Positions 52,869-63,416 of a DNA stretch of 64,000 nucleotides are shown one piece after another. The translations under genes were made by a program, and so were the position numbers. Positions within the stretch are counted from its first letter, which is position 1. Every line of letters begins with the position of its first letter. The notes under the pieces were generated by a model that saw nothing but the letters and a program-made list of their open reading frames with translations, was not told the DNA's origin and searched no databases. The DNA is from Rhododendron vialii (lineage: Eukaryota > Streptophyta > Magnoliopsida > Ericales > Ericaceae), in contig NC_080558.1 in assembly GCF_030253575.1 (NCBI RefSeq), positions 5,404,001 through 5,468,000 of the forward strand, written 5' to 3'.

Positions 52869-53567
52869 GTATACAAATGTATCAATATCAAAGAATAGTG
52901 CATTGATATCTATGAATGCCTTTCCGTGAAGTGGACAAAGAAATTCTAACTTATATGACATCATATTTTCCATATTATAATCAATATATCAAATGTATCA
53001 TCTCCACTGGTTCGTAATTGTGGTTTCGTATTGTAGTATTTTGGACTTGCATTGGAATGGTAGGTGGGTTTATCAAAGAGCCGGGGTGGCAGAAGGTGAC
53101 TGGTTTGATAGTTGAAGACGGGAAGGTGCCGGGCTTGTGTAAGATGGTGTCCATGTGTGTATGTGTATCTAGAGATGGTGGATGTTTGGTCGTATGGCGT
53201 ACGTTGTCTAGCTAGGGTATGAGCATCTCCAACGGCCTCTCAAAAATTAGCTCCTAAAGTGTCCAAATAAGCAAAATTAGTGTCCAATTTTGAATCAAAG
53301 GAGTATGTTAATTCAGGAGCATGTATACGCTCCCATGGATTAGTTAAACCGTTACCTAGTTTGAGGGGAAATACTTGTAAAAATAAAATAAAATGCATTA
53401 TCATACGACAATAGTCCCACGTAAGGCTACTGAAAAGGCTTCATTAGAATTATCCAATGTGTCGGGAGAGCCAAACTTCGAGAGTTTATTTGGAGAGCTC
53501 ATTGAAGACAAAATCAGAAAACATTAGGAACATCCGTTAAGAGCCATTTTTATAGGACTAGGTGTTG
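52725..53567. repeat. 0.85-kb direct repeat, copy 1 (left of the copia element)
   Basis: Collinear with 59645-60507. Shared blocks include GGGCTTATAGT, GATCTCTCCTA(T/C)CGATTG, TGACATCATATT, GAAGGTGACTGGTTTGA, GGTGCCGGGCTTGTGTAAGA and GAGAGCCAAACTTCGAGAGT. The block near 53055-53215 has an open frame (VTGLIVEDGKVPGLCK) in both copies but no known family. Confidence 0.9.
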
Positions 53568-53572
53568 GGTGG

Positions 53573-53982
53573 AGGAGTATTGATCACACACTTATAATGT
53601 ATGAAACTCACAAGAGAATTGCACAAACACACTCACGATATATTGAACTCACTCAATTTGAAAATAACATACAAGGAGGAGGAATTTCTCTCTCTCTCTG
53701 TAACTCTCTTATTCTCTTACTCCACTCATATCTTTTACATAATCAGAATACATTCTTTTATAGGCAAATCAAGCAGACAAATAGATAATCTTGCAATAAA
53801 TGCAAAGATCACAAATTGAAATACGGAAGCTTAAATTCAATACCCACGTTTTTGTTCTTGCTCTTTTTGTAGGCTTATCTGACTTTCATTCTTCACCAAC
53901 TTACCCTTCCACTTGCAGGCATTCATAGCCTCCAAAACAATAGTTCCACACGTTCCAAATCAAGCTTACTGGTTTTTCAACA
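53573..53982 (-). repeat. 3' LTR of the copia element
   Basis: 410 bp, nearly identical to 58840-59257. The main differences are a few substitutions and a longer (TC)n run near 53690. Confidence 0.95.
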
Positions 53983-54002
53983 TCCCCCCTTAAGCTTGAT
54001 TC

Positions 54003-55775
54003 TCAGAGATTCTTCATTCCAAGCATTGTCTTCATTTTTATGAAAGATTCATGTTTGAGGGGCTTCGTAAAGATATCAGCTGCTTGATCATATGTCCTGC
54101 AAGAAACTAACTCCACTTCCTTTGCTTTTACATGCTCTCTGATGAAGTGGTAGCGGGTATTGATGTGCTTGCTTCTTTCGTGATGAGTTGGGTTCTTTGC
54201 AAGCGCAACTGCAGAGCGGTTGTCAACGTAGATTTTTGTGGGCAATATTCGCAGAAAGCCCAAATGCTTCAGCACATTCCTTAACCATATAGCATGACAG
54301 ACAGCTGAGTTGGCGGCAACATACTCAGCTTCACAAGATGACAATGTCACGATCGCTTGCTTCTTGGATGTCCAAGTGAAGGCGGTATCTCCAATGAAGA
54401 AAACGAACCCTGTTGTGCTCTTCCTTTCATCCAAGTCTCTTCCCCAATCGTTATCTGAATAGTCGGAAAGATTCAGGTCACCGCCTGACTGATAGAACAG
54501 TCCATCACTATGAGTCCCTTTGATGTAGCGGAGAATCCGCTTTGCTGCAAACAAGTGTGACTGATCTGGCCATGGTGTCTCCATGTATCGGCTGACTAGC
54601 CCAACACCATAGAGTATGTCTGGCCTAGTACAGGTCAGATATCGCAGACTTCCAACCAAGCTTTTGAAATAGGTTGGATCAACATTGCTAGTATCACATT
54701 TCTTCAGTTCCAGTCCACTATCGACTGGAGTCGTCACTGGATTGCATGTCTCCATCTCGTACTTCTTCAGTATCTCCGTGGCATACCTACTTTGGGAGAT
54801 AAAAATTCCTTCTTCACTTTGCGTCACTTCAATGCCTAGGAAGTGAGCCATAAGTCCGATGTCCGTCATTTCGAACTCTTGAAACATCGTCTTCTTGAAT
54901 GCTTCGAACATGGCTGGATTGTTGCCTGTAAAAATCAAGTCATCAACGTAAAGGCATACATACAGCTGGCTTCCATCAGTCTCCTTCTTCATATAGAGTG
55001 CATGTTCGTAGGGGCACTTCTCGAATCCATTCTCTTGGAAGTACTTGTCAATTCTGGTATTCCATGCATGAGGCGCTTGCTTCAGCCCGTATAGCGCCTT
55101 CGTCAATTTGTACACTTTGTCTTCACGACCTTTCTTCACATATCCAAGTGGCTGCTCAATATAGATTTCTTCTTCAAGAAATCCATTCAGGAATGCTGTC
55201 TTGACATCCAACTGGTAGATCTTCCATTTCTTCTGAGCAGCTAATGCGATCATTAGCCTAATCGTATCCATTCTGGCAACAGGGGCAAACACTTCACCAT
55301 AGTCTATGCCTTCTCTCTGTTTGTAGCCTTTCGCTACAAGTCTTGCCTTGTATCTCTGAACCTCTCATTGAGCATTCTTCTTAGCTTTGTAGATCCACTT
55401 TACTCCAATTGCCTTGTGACCTTTTGGGAGGCTAGTTAGCTCCCAAGTCTTGTTCTTCTCTATGGACTGAATCTCTCCATCCATAGCCTTCATCCATTTT
55501 CCTTCTTGGGTAGCTTCCTCGAAACTAACTGGATCACAACTGATTTGCAGACAGAACATGGTAAAATCTGCATCCATCTGATCTGTATTCTGATACAGAT
55601 CATTCAAGTTCCGAATTCCTCCGGGCCTCATGTCTGAAATTTCTCGTTCAACTGGTGAGGATGGTTCACCTTGTTGTGGTGAAGGGAAACCACGGGAAGA
55701 TGCTGGCTGATCTTCTGGTCTCCCAGGTACATCTCTGGTTTGTACCTGTTCTTCATCTTCAAGTGTTAGCTCCAT
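54003..55775 (-). pseudogene. copia pol, reverse transcriptase and RNase H part
   Basis: Two minus-strand frames (55775-55365 and 55292-54003) are in the same phase, separated by an in-frame TGA at 55365-55367. RT landmarks: [25 protein letters not shown] and YVDDLIF (the YVDD catalytic pair). RNase H landmarks: [19 protein letters not shown] and [11 protein letters not shown]. The frame ends at 54003, about 20 bp before the polypurine tract and 3' LTR, as expected. Confidence 0.95.
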
Positions 55776-56071
55776 ATTTTTGGTAGCTTCTATTTGACCT
55801 CAGCTCTAGGATTCATTTTTCTCGAAAATGACATCTCTGCTGAAAATCACCTTCTAAGTGATGAGATTATACAACCTGTATCCCATCGTTCTGTCACCAT
55901 ATCCAACAAGGATACACTTAACTCCTTTGTCTTCGAGTTTGGTTCTATTTGCCTCCGGAACTTTAGCATAGGCAATACAACCAAACACTCTGAGATGACC
56001 CACACCTGGCTTGTGAGTGGACCATGCTTCTTGTGGTGTCTTCGACTGCACATTCTTTGTAGGACACCTGT
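55776..56071 (-). pseudogene. copia integrase C-terminal linker, broken
   Basis: Reads [22 protein letters not shown] and CILVGYGDRTMGYRLYN in a different frame from the upstream gag-integrase ORF. A TAG at 55854-55856 and further breaks near 55800 separate it from the RT frame. Confidence 0.85.
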
Positions 56072-58177
56072 TCAGTAGACTGCACACTGAACTGCTTCGG
56101 CCCAAAATCTCTTGGGCATGTCTTTATCTTTCAACATGCTTCTAGCCATGTTGAGAATGGTACGATTCTTCCTCTCAACTACACCATTTAGCTTAGGAGT
56201 ATAGGTAGGTGTGCACTGGTGTCTAATTCCTTGTTGCCTAAGGAATCCCTCAAATTGTTCTCTAGTGTACTCTCCTCCTTGGTCTGATCGCAACGTCTTG
56301 ATGTGGTAGCCGCTTCCTTTCTCAACAAGAGCTTTGAACTCTTTGAACTTTTCAAATACTTCTGACTTCAATTTCAAAAAGAATACCCACGTCTTTCTGC
56401 TATAGTCGTCGATGAACGTGAGGAAGTATCTGTTCTTACCGTTTGAGATTGGCTTCAACTGACCACAAACATCTGTGTGTACTAGCTCGAGCGGCATGGA
56501 TGTTCTCCAATCAACCTGCTTTCCAAAGTTATTGCGGTGTTGTTTGCCAAGAATGCAGCTTTCGCATATCTCATTTGGACGTTGAATATGAGGTAAGCCC
56601 TTGACCATCTTCTTATTTGTCAACAGCTTCAAGCTTTCAAAGTTGAGGTGTCCATATCTGAGATGCCATATCCAATCTTTGTCATTGATAATGGCATTGA
56701 GGCACTTTGGCGTGTCATGAAGAATAGTTAGCGGAAACATCCTGTTCTTCGCCATCATTACTCGAGTAATCAGCTTCCCTCGAGCATCTGCAATCGTCAA
56801 TTGCATATCCTTTAGGCTAATTTGATAGCCTTTTTCCAGCAGCTGGCCAAGACTAAGAATATTAGTCTTCATTTTTGGAACATAATAGACATTGGAGATG
56901 AATGCATGATCTCCATTCTTCCTTTTGATTATAATATCACCTCTCCTTTGAACTGGTACTTTAGAGAGGTCACCAAAAGAAATATCTCTCTGAACCTTTT
57001 CATCAAGCTCAGTAAAAAGCTGCCTTGAGCCGGTCATATGATTACTGGCTCCAGAATCAAGAAACCATGTACCTTGATCCTGCTCAGTAGGACTGTGCGC
57101 CATGAGACTCATTGAATCACCTCCTGTTGGCTCTTTGTCTGCATAGTTGGCTGTTTCACCAACTTGATTTAATGTTGGTCTTCCCCGGCACTCGTTGCTA
57201 TAGTGGCCATACTTTTCGCAATTGTAACACTGAACGTTACTTTTGTCAACGTTCGAACGGTTGTTGTAACCGCCTCTTCTGCCTTGTCCTCCTCCTCTTG
57301 GATTATGACTTTGCTGTCCTTGTCTACCTCCTCTTGGAGCATAGTTTTGTTGTCCTCGACCACCTCCTCTTGGAGCATGATTTTGATTCCCTCCTCTGGA
57401 AAATCCTTTGCCACCTCTGCCTTTGGAATTTGAATTTCCAGAGCCTTTTCCATGGGACCCATAGCCTCGTCCCCTCTGAGATGTCCCCCCTTGCTCGTAC
57501 CTTCCTTCATTGAGGGATAACTTCATTTGTAGAGATTGTTCCAAGGCTCTATCATCGTCTCTGTGCAACTTCTGTTCGTGGGCTTGCAGCGAACGCACGA
57601 GCTCTTCAATAGACATGGTTGAAACGTCTTTAAATTCTTCTAACGTAACAACGATGAAGTCGAATCTGCGATCCAAAGATCGCAAGATCTTTTCTATAAC
57701 TCTCGTGTCGGTGAGAGCTTCGCTATTTCTCCTCATTTGATTTGAAACCACCATAATTCGAGCATAATACTCAGAAATAGATTCTGAGGATTTCATTCGT
57801 AAAGACTCGAATTCACCTCGTAGAGTTTGAAGGCGAATCCTCTTTACTTTGTCAGCACCTCTGTAGGTCTTCTGCAGCATCTCCCAAATTTCTTTGGAAG
57901 TTTTGGCGGAAGCGATGATCTCGAACGTGGCTTCGTCAAGTCCTTGATAGATGATGGACTTGGCTTTGCAATCCTGCTTTCGCTCGGCACGGAGCGTCGT
58001 CTTTTGTTCTTCCTTTAAAGCTGTTTCAGCTTCTTTTAAGGTGGGTTCATCGTAACCTTCTTCTACCACCTCCATAACATCTTGAGCACCAAGCAGTGCT
58101 CTCATTTGGATGGACCAATCATCATAATTGTCCTTGGTGAGCTTTGGAATAACAGTTTGGGATGTTCCGTCAGCCAT
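56072..58177 (-). pseudogene. copia gag, protease and integrase
   Basis: The ATG at 58175-58177 ([13 protein letters not shown]) is preferred to an upstream in-frame ATG at 58234. In order: gag with a UBN2-type region, a Gly/Arg/Gln-rich stretch with repeated APRGG, a CCHC zinc knuckle ([14 protein letters not shown]) near residue 320, protease LDSGASNHM near 375, integrase HHCC zinc region ([17 protein letters not shown]) and the DDE core (HTDVCGQ, SDQGGEY, ERKNRT). It ends at a stop at 56072 caused by a frameshift inside integrase. Confidence 0.95.
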
Positions 58178-58234
58178 TGAACTTGAAAGAATGACGGAAA
58201 TACGTCTGGCGGGGATTGAAATGTAATCTCTCAA

Positions 58235-58839
58235 ACTTCAGGGACCTAAAGTTTAATTAGGCCTGTTGGATCTGTGTGCCAGATGCACTGGATGACTCCT
58301 TCTACTTCAACGTTACCAAACGTTAAATGCTTGGCAACTACCAGACTACAACGCTCTGCTTTGAAATATCTTCTTCACATGTAAAAACATGTGCAGCAAC
58401 AGCAAATTGGATCAGACACATAAATAACTCAAGTGGTGGGGTGCTCAAAAAATTTTGGTTTTTGACTGAATCGATTTTTTTTTGTTTTGGCCAGCGGAGG
58501 AAAAAAAAACAAAGTTTGTTCTCTGTTCGGCCGGACTGTGGTTTTGGAGCCGTCGGTTGATTGACTGAAAATTGCGAGAACTTGATCTGATTGTCTTGGA
58601 AAGGCGAACAGATTCCAAAGATCAAGCTATGAAGCCGAGGACTTCTGGGTTTCGAATGAAACAGAGGCTGCTCGATTTTCGTCGCCGGACTCGAAGGCGA
58701 TCAATGATCTTGAATTTGCACTCAAAGATCTGATTTTTGAGGGAGCTATTTTCTGGTTGAAAAATAGCAGGCCGAAGGTATGTTATATTTTCGAGAGAGA
58801 GAATTTTTTCGGAAAGAGCCTAGTGCTCTGGTACCACTT
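58235..58839 (-). other. copia 5' leader
   Basis: Untranslated region between the 5' LTR and gag, on the minus strand. Contains the primer-binding site at about 58822-58837 and purine/pyrimidine tracts. No extra gene. Confidence 0.7.
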
Positions 58840-59257
58840 TGTTGGGTGGAGGAGTATTGATCACACACTTATAATGTATGAAACTCACAAGAGAATTGCA
58901 CAAACACACTCACAATATATTGAACTCACTCAATCTGAAAATAACATATAAGGAGGAGGAGTTTCTCTATCTCTGTAACTCTCTTATTCTCTTACTCCAC
59001 TAATATCTTTTACATAATCAGAATACATTCTTTTATAGGCAAATCAAGCAGACAAATAGATAATCTTGCAATAAATGCAAAGATCACAAATTGAAATACA
59101 GAAGCTTAAATTCAATACCCACGTTATTGTTCTTGCTCTTCTTGCAGGCTTATTTGACTTTCATTCTTCACCAACTTACCCTTCCACTTGCAGGCATTCA
59201 TAGCCTCCAAAACAATAGTTTCACACGTTCCAAATCAAGCTTACTGGTTTTTCAACA
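58840..59257 (-). repeat. 5' LTR of the copia element
   Basis: 418 bp. It carries the outer 5-bp duplication on its right side and the primer-binding site immediately to its left. Confidence 0.95.
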
Positions 59258-59262
59258 CTAGG

Positions 59263-59644
59263 TACACCTTGTGCACGAATGCATGCCCATTGAAGGGAAT
59301 AAGTTTTGAGATAGGCTAGATATGTCCAGTTTGTAATTTTAGAGCCGGAAGCAATAAAAGAGCATGAAAATAGGTAGAAATATATATTACATAGATTGAT
59401 TAAAGTAGCAAAAACATTAGATGGTTTACATATGGACCACATAGTCTATTTACAGATGCTGAAGGAGCATAACAGCAATAAAGTTCAGAGTAGTCATAGA
59501 AAGCAGTGAAAAAGTACTTGGAAAGGTAACTTTTCATAACAAAATATTGTTCATGGAAGCCTTTTTGGCCTCAGTTCAACCTGGGTTTTTTGACCGGAAT
59601 TTCCTTGGCTCATGGCCAGATGCTGATGCGGTGGTGTTTTTTTC
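59263..59644. other. Unique sequence right of the copia element
   Basis: AT-rich; no gene or repeat recognised. Confidence 0.4.
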
Positions 59645-60507
59645 TTTATATTTGTTGGAGTTATTTTTCCCCTTAATGGGGCTTATAGTTAAATTGGGCT
59701 TATAGTAATTGTTGTCCATTTGATGGGGTTATTTATCTTATTGGGCTTGGATATCTCGTGAGCTCTCACATAATAGATGTAGTTTCCAGTAGTTTGTATT
59801 TTATACCTAATATAATGATCTCTCCTACCGATTGGCCAAAAAAAAAAAATCCACCGATAATGTATACAATTGTATCGATATCAAAGATTAGTGTATTGAT
59901 ATTTATGAATGCCTATCCGTGAAGGAGGCATTGAAATTCTAACTTATATGACATCATATTATCCCATTTTAAAAAGGAAATGGATCATCTAGCTCCACTG
60001 GTTTGTAATTGTGGTTCCTATTTTAGTGTTTTGGACTTGAATTGGAATGGTGGGTGGGTTTATCATAGAGCTGTGGTGGGAGAAGGTGACTGGTTTGACA
60101 GTGGAAGACGGGAGGGTGCCGGGCTTGTGTAAGACAATGTGCATGTGTGCATGTGTATCTAGAAGATGGTGGATGTTTGGTTGTATGGCGTACATTGTCA
60201 AGCCAATAAGCAAAATTAGGGTCCAATTTTGAATCAAAAGAGTATGATAATTCAGGAGCATGTATGCGCTCCGATCCCATGGACTAGTTAAACCGTTACC
60301 TAGTTTGAGGTGGAATACTTGTAAAAATAAAATAAAATGCATTATTTTACGACAACAGTCCCACTTAAGGCTAGTCAGAAGGCTTCATTGGAATTATCAA
60401 ATGTGTTGGGAGAGCCAAACTTCGAGAGTTTATTTGGAGAGCTCATTGAAGACCAAAATCAGCAAACATTAGCAACATCCTTTAAGAGCCATTTTTATAG
60501 GATGAGT
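59645..60507. repeat. 0.85-kb direct repeat, copy 2 (right of the copia element)
   Basis: Partner of 52725-53567. It carries the SINE body and its right-hand target flank (CCACCGATAATG) but not the tRNA-like head, and lacks the AGCATCTCCAACGGCC block present in copy 1 at 53222. Confidence 0.9.
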
Positions 60508-60525
60508 ACGAAATTAAGGGTTAGG

Positions 60526-60776
60526 TTGTGATGTAGAACACGTGGAGGCCCAATTTCATGATCAATTGGACCGGTAGAAGCCTCGGAAGTCCAAACGTTG
60601 TTTAATTGCAAATTACCCGATTTGGCAACTTTCGGACGAGCTCGGATCGGGCCCAAACTTGGTGAGCTAACTTATTTTCGCACTACGGTCAATACTCACC
60701 ACCCTAAGTCAAGATTGATGGTATTTTTCGGCTTAAAACCTTCGTTTAGGCCTCTAATTGGACATATTTACCGTTT

Positions 60777-60778
<2 letters not shown>
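60526..60778 (+). mobile_element. LTR-like repeat, family L copy 3, truncated
   Basis: Matches the first ~250 bp of copies 1 and 2 (GATGTAGAACACGTGGAGG, ATTGCAAATTACC, GGGCCCAAACTTGGTGAGCT, GTCAATACTCA). It is cut at an AG microsatellite. Confidence 0.7.

Positions 60779-60806
<28 letters not shown>
60779..60806. repeat. (AG)n microsatellite
   Basis: About 14 units joining the truncated LTR-like repeat to the following foldback arm. Confidence 0.9.
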
Positions 60807-60809
<3 letters not shown>

Positions 60810-60834
60810 TGGTTCAGGAAAATTTTTCATGCCA

Positions 60835-60985
60835 GAGAGGTACAAGGGATTTCCTGCGTTTTTACAAAAAACTACTCGGATCAAGCTTTTTTCTGTCATA
60901 TTTTTTTTTGATTTCTCACGTGTACATTTAAAATCACTTTTTAAACACATTGAATGGTTCGGATCGTCAAAATTTGATTGGGAAC
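60835..60985. mobile_element. Single arm of foldback family F (copy 3)
   Basis: CTACTCGGATCAAGC, TGATTTCTCACGTGTAC, AAAATCACTTTTTAAACAC and GGATCGTCAAAATT correspond to the right arm of 14423-14746 and 3660-3990. The left arm is missing. Confidence 0.7.
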
Positions 60986-60989
60986 AACA

Positions 60990-61740
60990 TCAATTTCATG
61001 AGGTCCTTGTTTCGATACTAATGAGGAATTGAGATGGGATTAAGACATGAAACAATTACTAATGAATCGAATTAACCTTAGCGGGAATTAAAGGTGATGT
61101 ATTATGAGAGAATGACCTGTTTCGTAAAGTGAAAATAAAAACTTAAAAAATAAGAATCTTAGCGAAATGAGACCTAAGCTAAGCAGGATCAATTTATATC
61201 AACTGGAGTACGTTGACGAAGACAAAGAGGAAGGCTACAGTCAAGGGAGACAGAGACGGACACATTGATCGAGCAAGAGATGGAGAGAATTGAAGCACCA
61301 TATATTTTCCTTGTAGTATTTGAATATTTCGTGTGAATCCACATAGTATATTGAGTGAACTGAGGAAGAAATAGTTAAAATCCACGACTTTGACGAAGAC
61401 TGCGGAGTCTGACCCATGCACTGAGCGAGAAGCACCATTTTCCTTGTTCACATTGACTGGCTGACAATCACTACTAGATATGGATAAGAGAATATCTCAG
61501 TCCTATGATCTTGCGGTAAGCTGTAACCTGTAAGTAAGTAACCTATAGCTAGCTCTTATTTAAACAAAAGCAAAGGCCATCTCTATTTTTTAAGTGTGTA
61601 TACACACACACTTGACCTTTGAACTATCCCGTCTAGTCTAAAAGTTGTACCGGAGAGGAACCGAATCCAATTCAATCCGTTGTCCATGCCTATCATTATC
61701 TCCCTTCCCTATGCTTGTACTGTGCCATTCTGATGACAAA
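60990..61740. other. Intergenic, no supported gene
   Basis: Contains the short palindrome AAGTGTGTATACACACACACTT near 61592. Open frames have no domain. Confidence 0.4.
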
Positions 61741-62000
61741 TATTTAGTTGGAAAATCCTATGTGTACCGACCATTTTTGGACCGAAACCGTACCGACGGC
61801 CGCGCGCGGCCGTCTCCGGCCACCGGACGGCCGATCCGAGCCGTCCAAAAATTTTAAAAAAAAAAACCGAGGGGCCCAACGCGGGAATCAACGTCATCCG
61901 ATGTGTGTAGGGTGCTTGATCTAAACACCCTATTTTTCGTGTATACAGTACGGTTTCGGTCCAAAATGGTCGGTGTATATAGCAGTACTCTATTTAGTTG
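61741..62000. mobile_element. GC-rich MITE with 10-bp flanking duplication
   Basis: TATTTAGTTG occurs at 61741-61750 and 61991-62000. Inside, GTACCGACCATTTTTGGACC and ACCGAAACCGTAC at the left pair with GTACGGTTTCGGTCC and AAAATGGTCGG at the right. The centre is GC-rich (CGGCCGCGCGCGGCCG palindrome). The size of the duplication suggests a Mutator-like MITE. Non-coding. Confidence 0.8.
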
Positions 62001-62274
62001 GTAAATCTTGCAAAGTAAACCACGTGGCTGTTGGTCGTAAATTAAGGAGATTAGAGAATTGATGTGACGACGACCAAACTTAACAATTTACTGCTCGACT
62101 TGTTGGACGTACTCGTTAATTAGAAGCCTTACTGCCTTAATGATTTCCTCCTGTCTCTTTTGTGTGTAAGAATCTTTTTGAGTCTTCCTGTTTGTCTTTC
62201 CTTTCTCCCGTCTTCCCCGTTAACAATGAAAAGTTTGGTTGATATTTTCTGTATTGTGCCAGCTCAATGAATGT
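62001..62274. other. Intergenic
   Basis: No feature recognised. Confidence 0.4.
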
Positions 62275-63000
62275 TTTATTTTTTGCTCGGCAAATGAAAC
62301 TATTTTATAAAACTCGAAAGGGTACATCGAGGGAGAAAAAAAGAAAGCAGACATAACTAGTCCATTCAACACAATGTTGGACAGACACAACACCTCAACA
62401 CGAACTACAACTTAAGCTTACGAATACCATCAGGGTACACGTTAAACTCCTCCACCAAATAAATCTTGATTGCGAACTTGGTTTTCATCCACATTGCGAC
62501 TCTACACGAACTACAACTTAAGCTTACGAATACCATCAAGGTACACGTTAAACTCCTCCACCAAATAAATCTTGATTGCGAACTTGGTTTTCATCCACAT
62601 TGCGACTCTAGTTTTTACCAATTTCCCCACCTCTTCAAAACTCGTAGTAGCGTTGTTAAACACATTGTCATTCCGAGCCAGTCATAGAGACCACAGTGTG
62701 GCATAGCAAGACACTACCCACACAAATTTCTCCAGATTCCTAAACCTGATATCAAACCACCACAGAGCCAAATCTGATAACGATTTCGGACATACCCACG
62801 TCACATGCCACCAATCCAAAATAAGAGACCAGGTCTTCCAATAAAATTGGCGTTGCAATAACAGATGGTCTGGTGTTTCAAGATGCAAGGAGCACAAAGG
62901 GCAGGAAACCGATTGACCCTCTAGAACGATATTCCTGCTAGATAGCACTGATCTAGTTGGTACCCTCTCCTGAATTGCCATCTACAAAAATATTTCCACC
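62275..63000 (-). mobile_element. 5'-truncated LINE with zf-RVT region
   Basis: The minus strand reads QERVPTRSVLSSRNIVLEG, CPLCSLHLETPDHLLL and WHVTWVCPKSLSDLALWW: the zinc-binding region that follows reverse transcriptase in plant LINEs. The tail (TTTATAAAATAG, then GCAAA and poly(A) on the minus strand) ends at about 62275. Stops and a 106-bp duplication are present; RT and endonuclease are absent. Confidence 0.85.
62399..62610. repeat. Perfect-length tandem duplication, 2 x 106 bp
   Basis: 62399-62504 and 62505-62610 differ at one base (CAGGG against CAAGG). It lies within the LINE coding remnant. Confidence 0.95.
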
Positions 63001-63171
63001 TTAGGAGGGCAGAGGTTCTTCCATACAAAATGGAAGTCTAGTCATGGCATGAGATGGACTCCCACCACCTCAAAACCCCATTCTTTTATCACTAGAGTTT
63101 CCTTTTTGAAATAATTTGTTTGGTTGCCCCACCAATTAATCTTTCAAGAGTCGTATCATATGTTCCTAGAC
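63001..63171. other. Possible 5' border of the LINE
   Basis: The LINE-like reading fades here. CCACCACCTCAAAACCCC and the adjoining sequence have no recognised domain. Confidence 0.35.
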
Positions 63172-63416
63172 TAAGGTCCCGTTCCGAAACTCAATATAAG
63201 TACTTATTTTTTAAGAAGGCAATTTCAAGCTTAAAAATAATGTGTTTACGCAAATAATTTTTCTATCAATATGGATCTTGTTTGATAGATCTCACCGAGA
63301 TCTTTTATACGGTGCAAAAAAAATTAAAAAATTATTTTTCATTTACATTATTTTTGAATTTGAAAATGTGAAATAAGTACTTATTTTTTAAGAAGGTCTT
63401 CTGGAACGGGGCCTAA
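63172..63416. mobile_element. Tourist-like MITE copy 2, TAA duplication
   Basis: TAA borders both ends (63172-63174, 63414-63416). Ends GGTCCCGTTCCGAAA and CTGGAACGGGGCC; interior shared with 6770-7015. Confidence 0.85.

Larger units (their letters stand above)
53568..59262 (-). mobile_element. Full-length Ty1-copia retrotransposon, defective
   Basis: The element is 53573-59257 with CTAGG at 53568-53572 and 59258-59262. The 5' LTR is on the right (58840-59257), the 3' LTR on the left (53573-53982), both with TG...CA ends. A primer-binding site TGGTACCAGAGC (initiator-tRNA-Met type) lies just inside the 5' LTR, and a polypurine tract AAGGGGGGA just before the 3' LTR. Coding order gag, protease, integrase, RT, RNase H defines copia. 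gag-pol is interrupted at several places, so it cannot be autonomous. Confidence 0.97.

Noticed and set aside
57112..57513. Leu/Ser-rich plus-strand frame
   Set aside because: Antisense of the Gly/Arg-rich gag region of the copia element.
54003..58177. Copia gag-pol as an intact gene
   Set aside because: Frameshift and stop codons at 56072-56074, 55854-55856 and 55365-55367.
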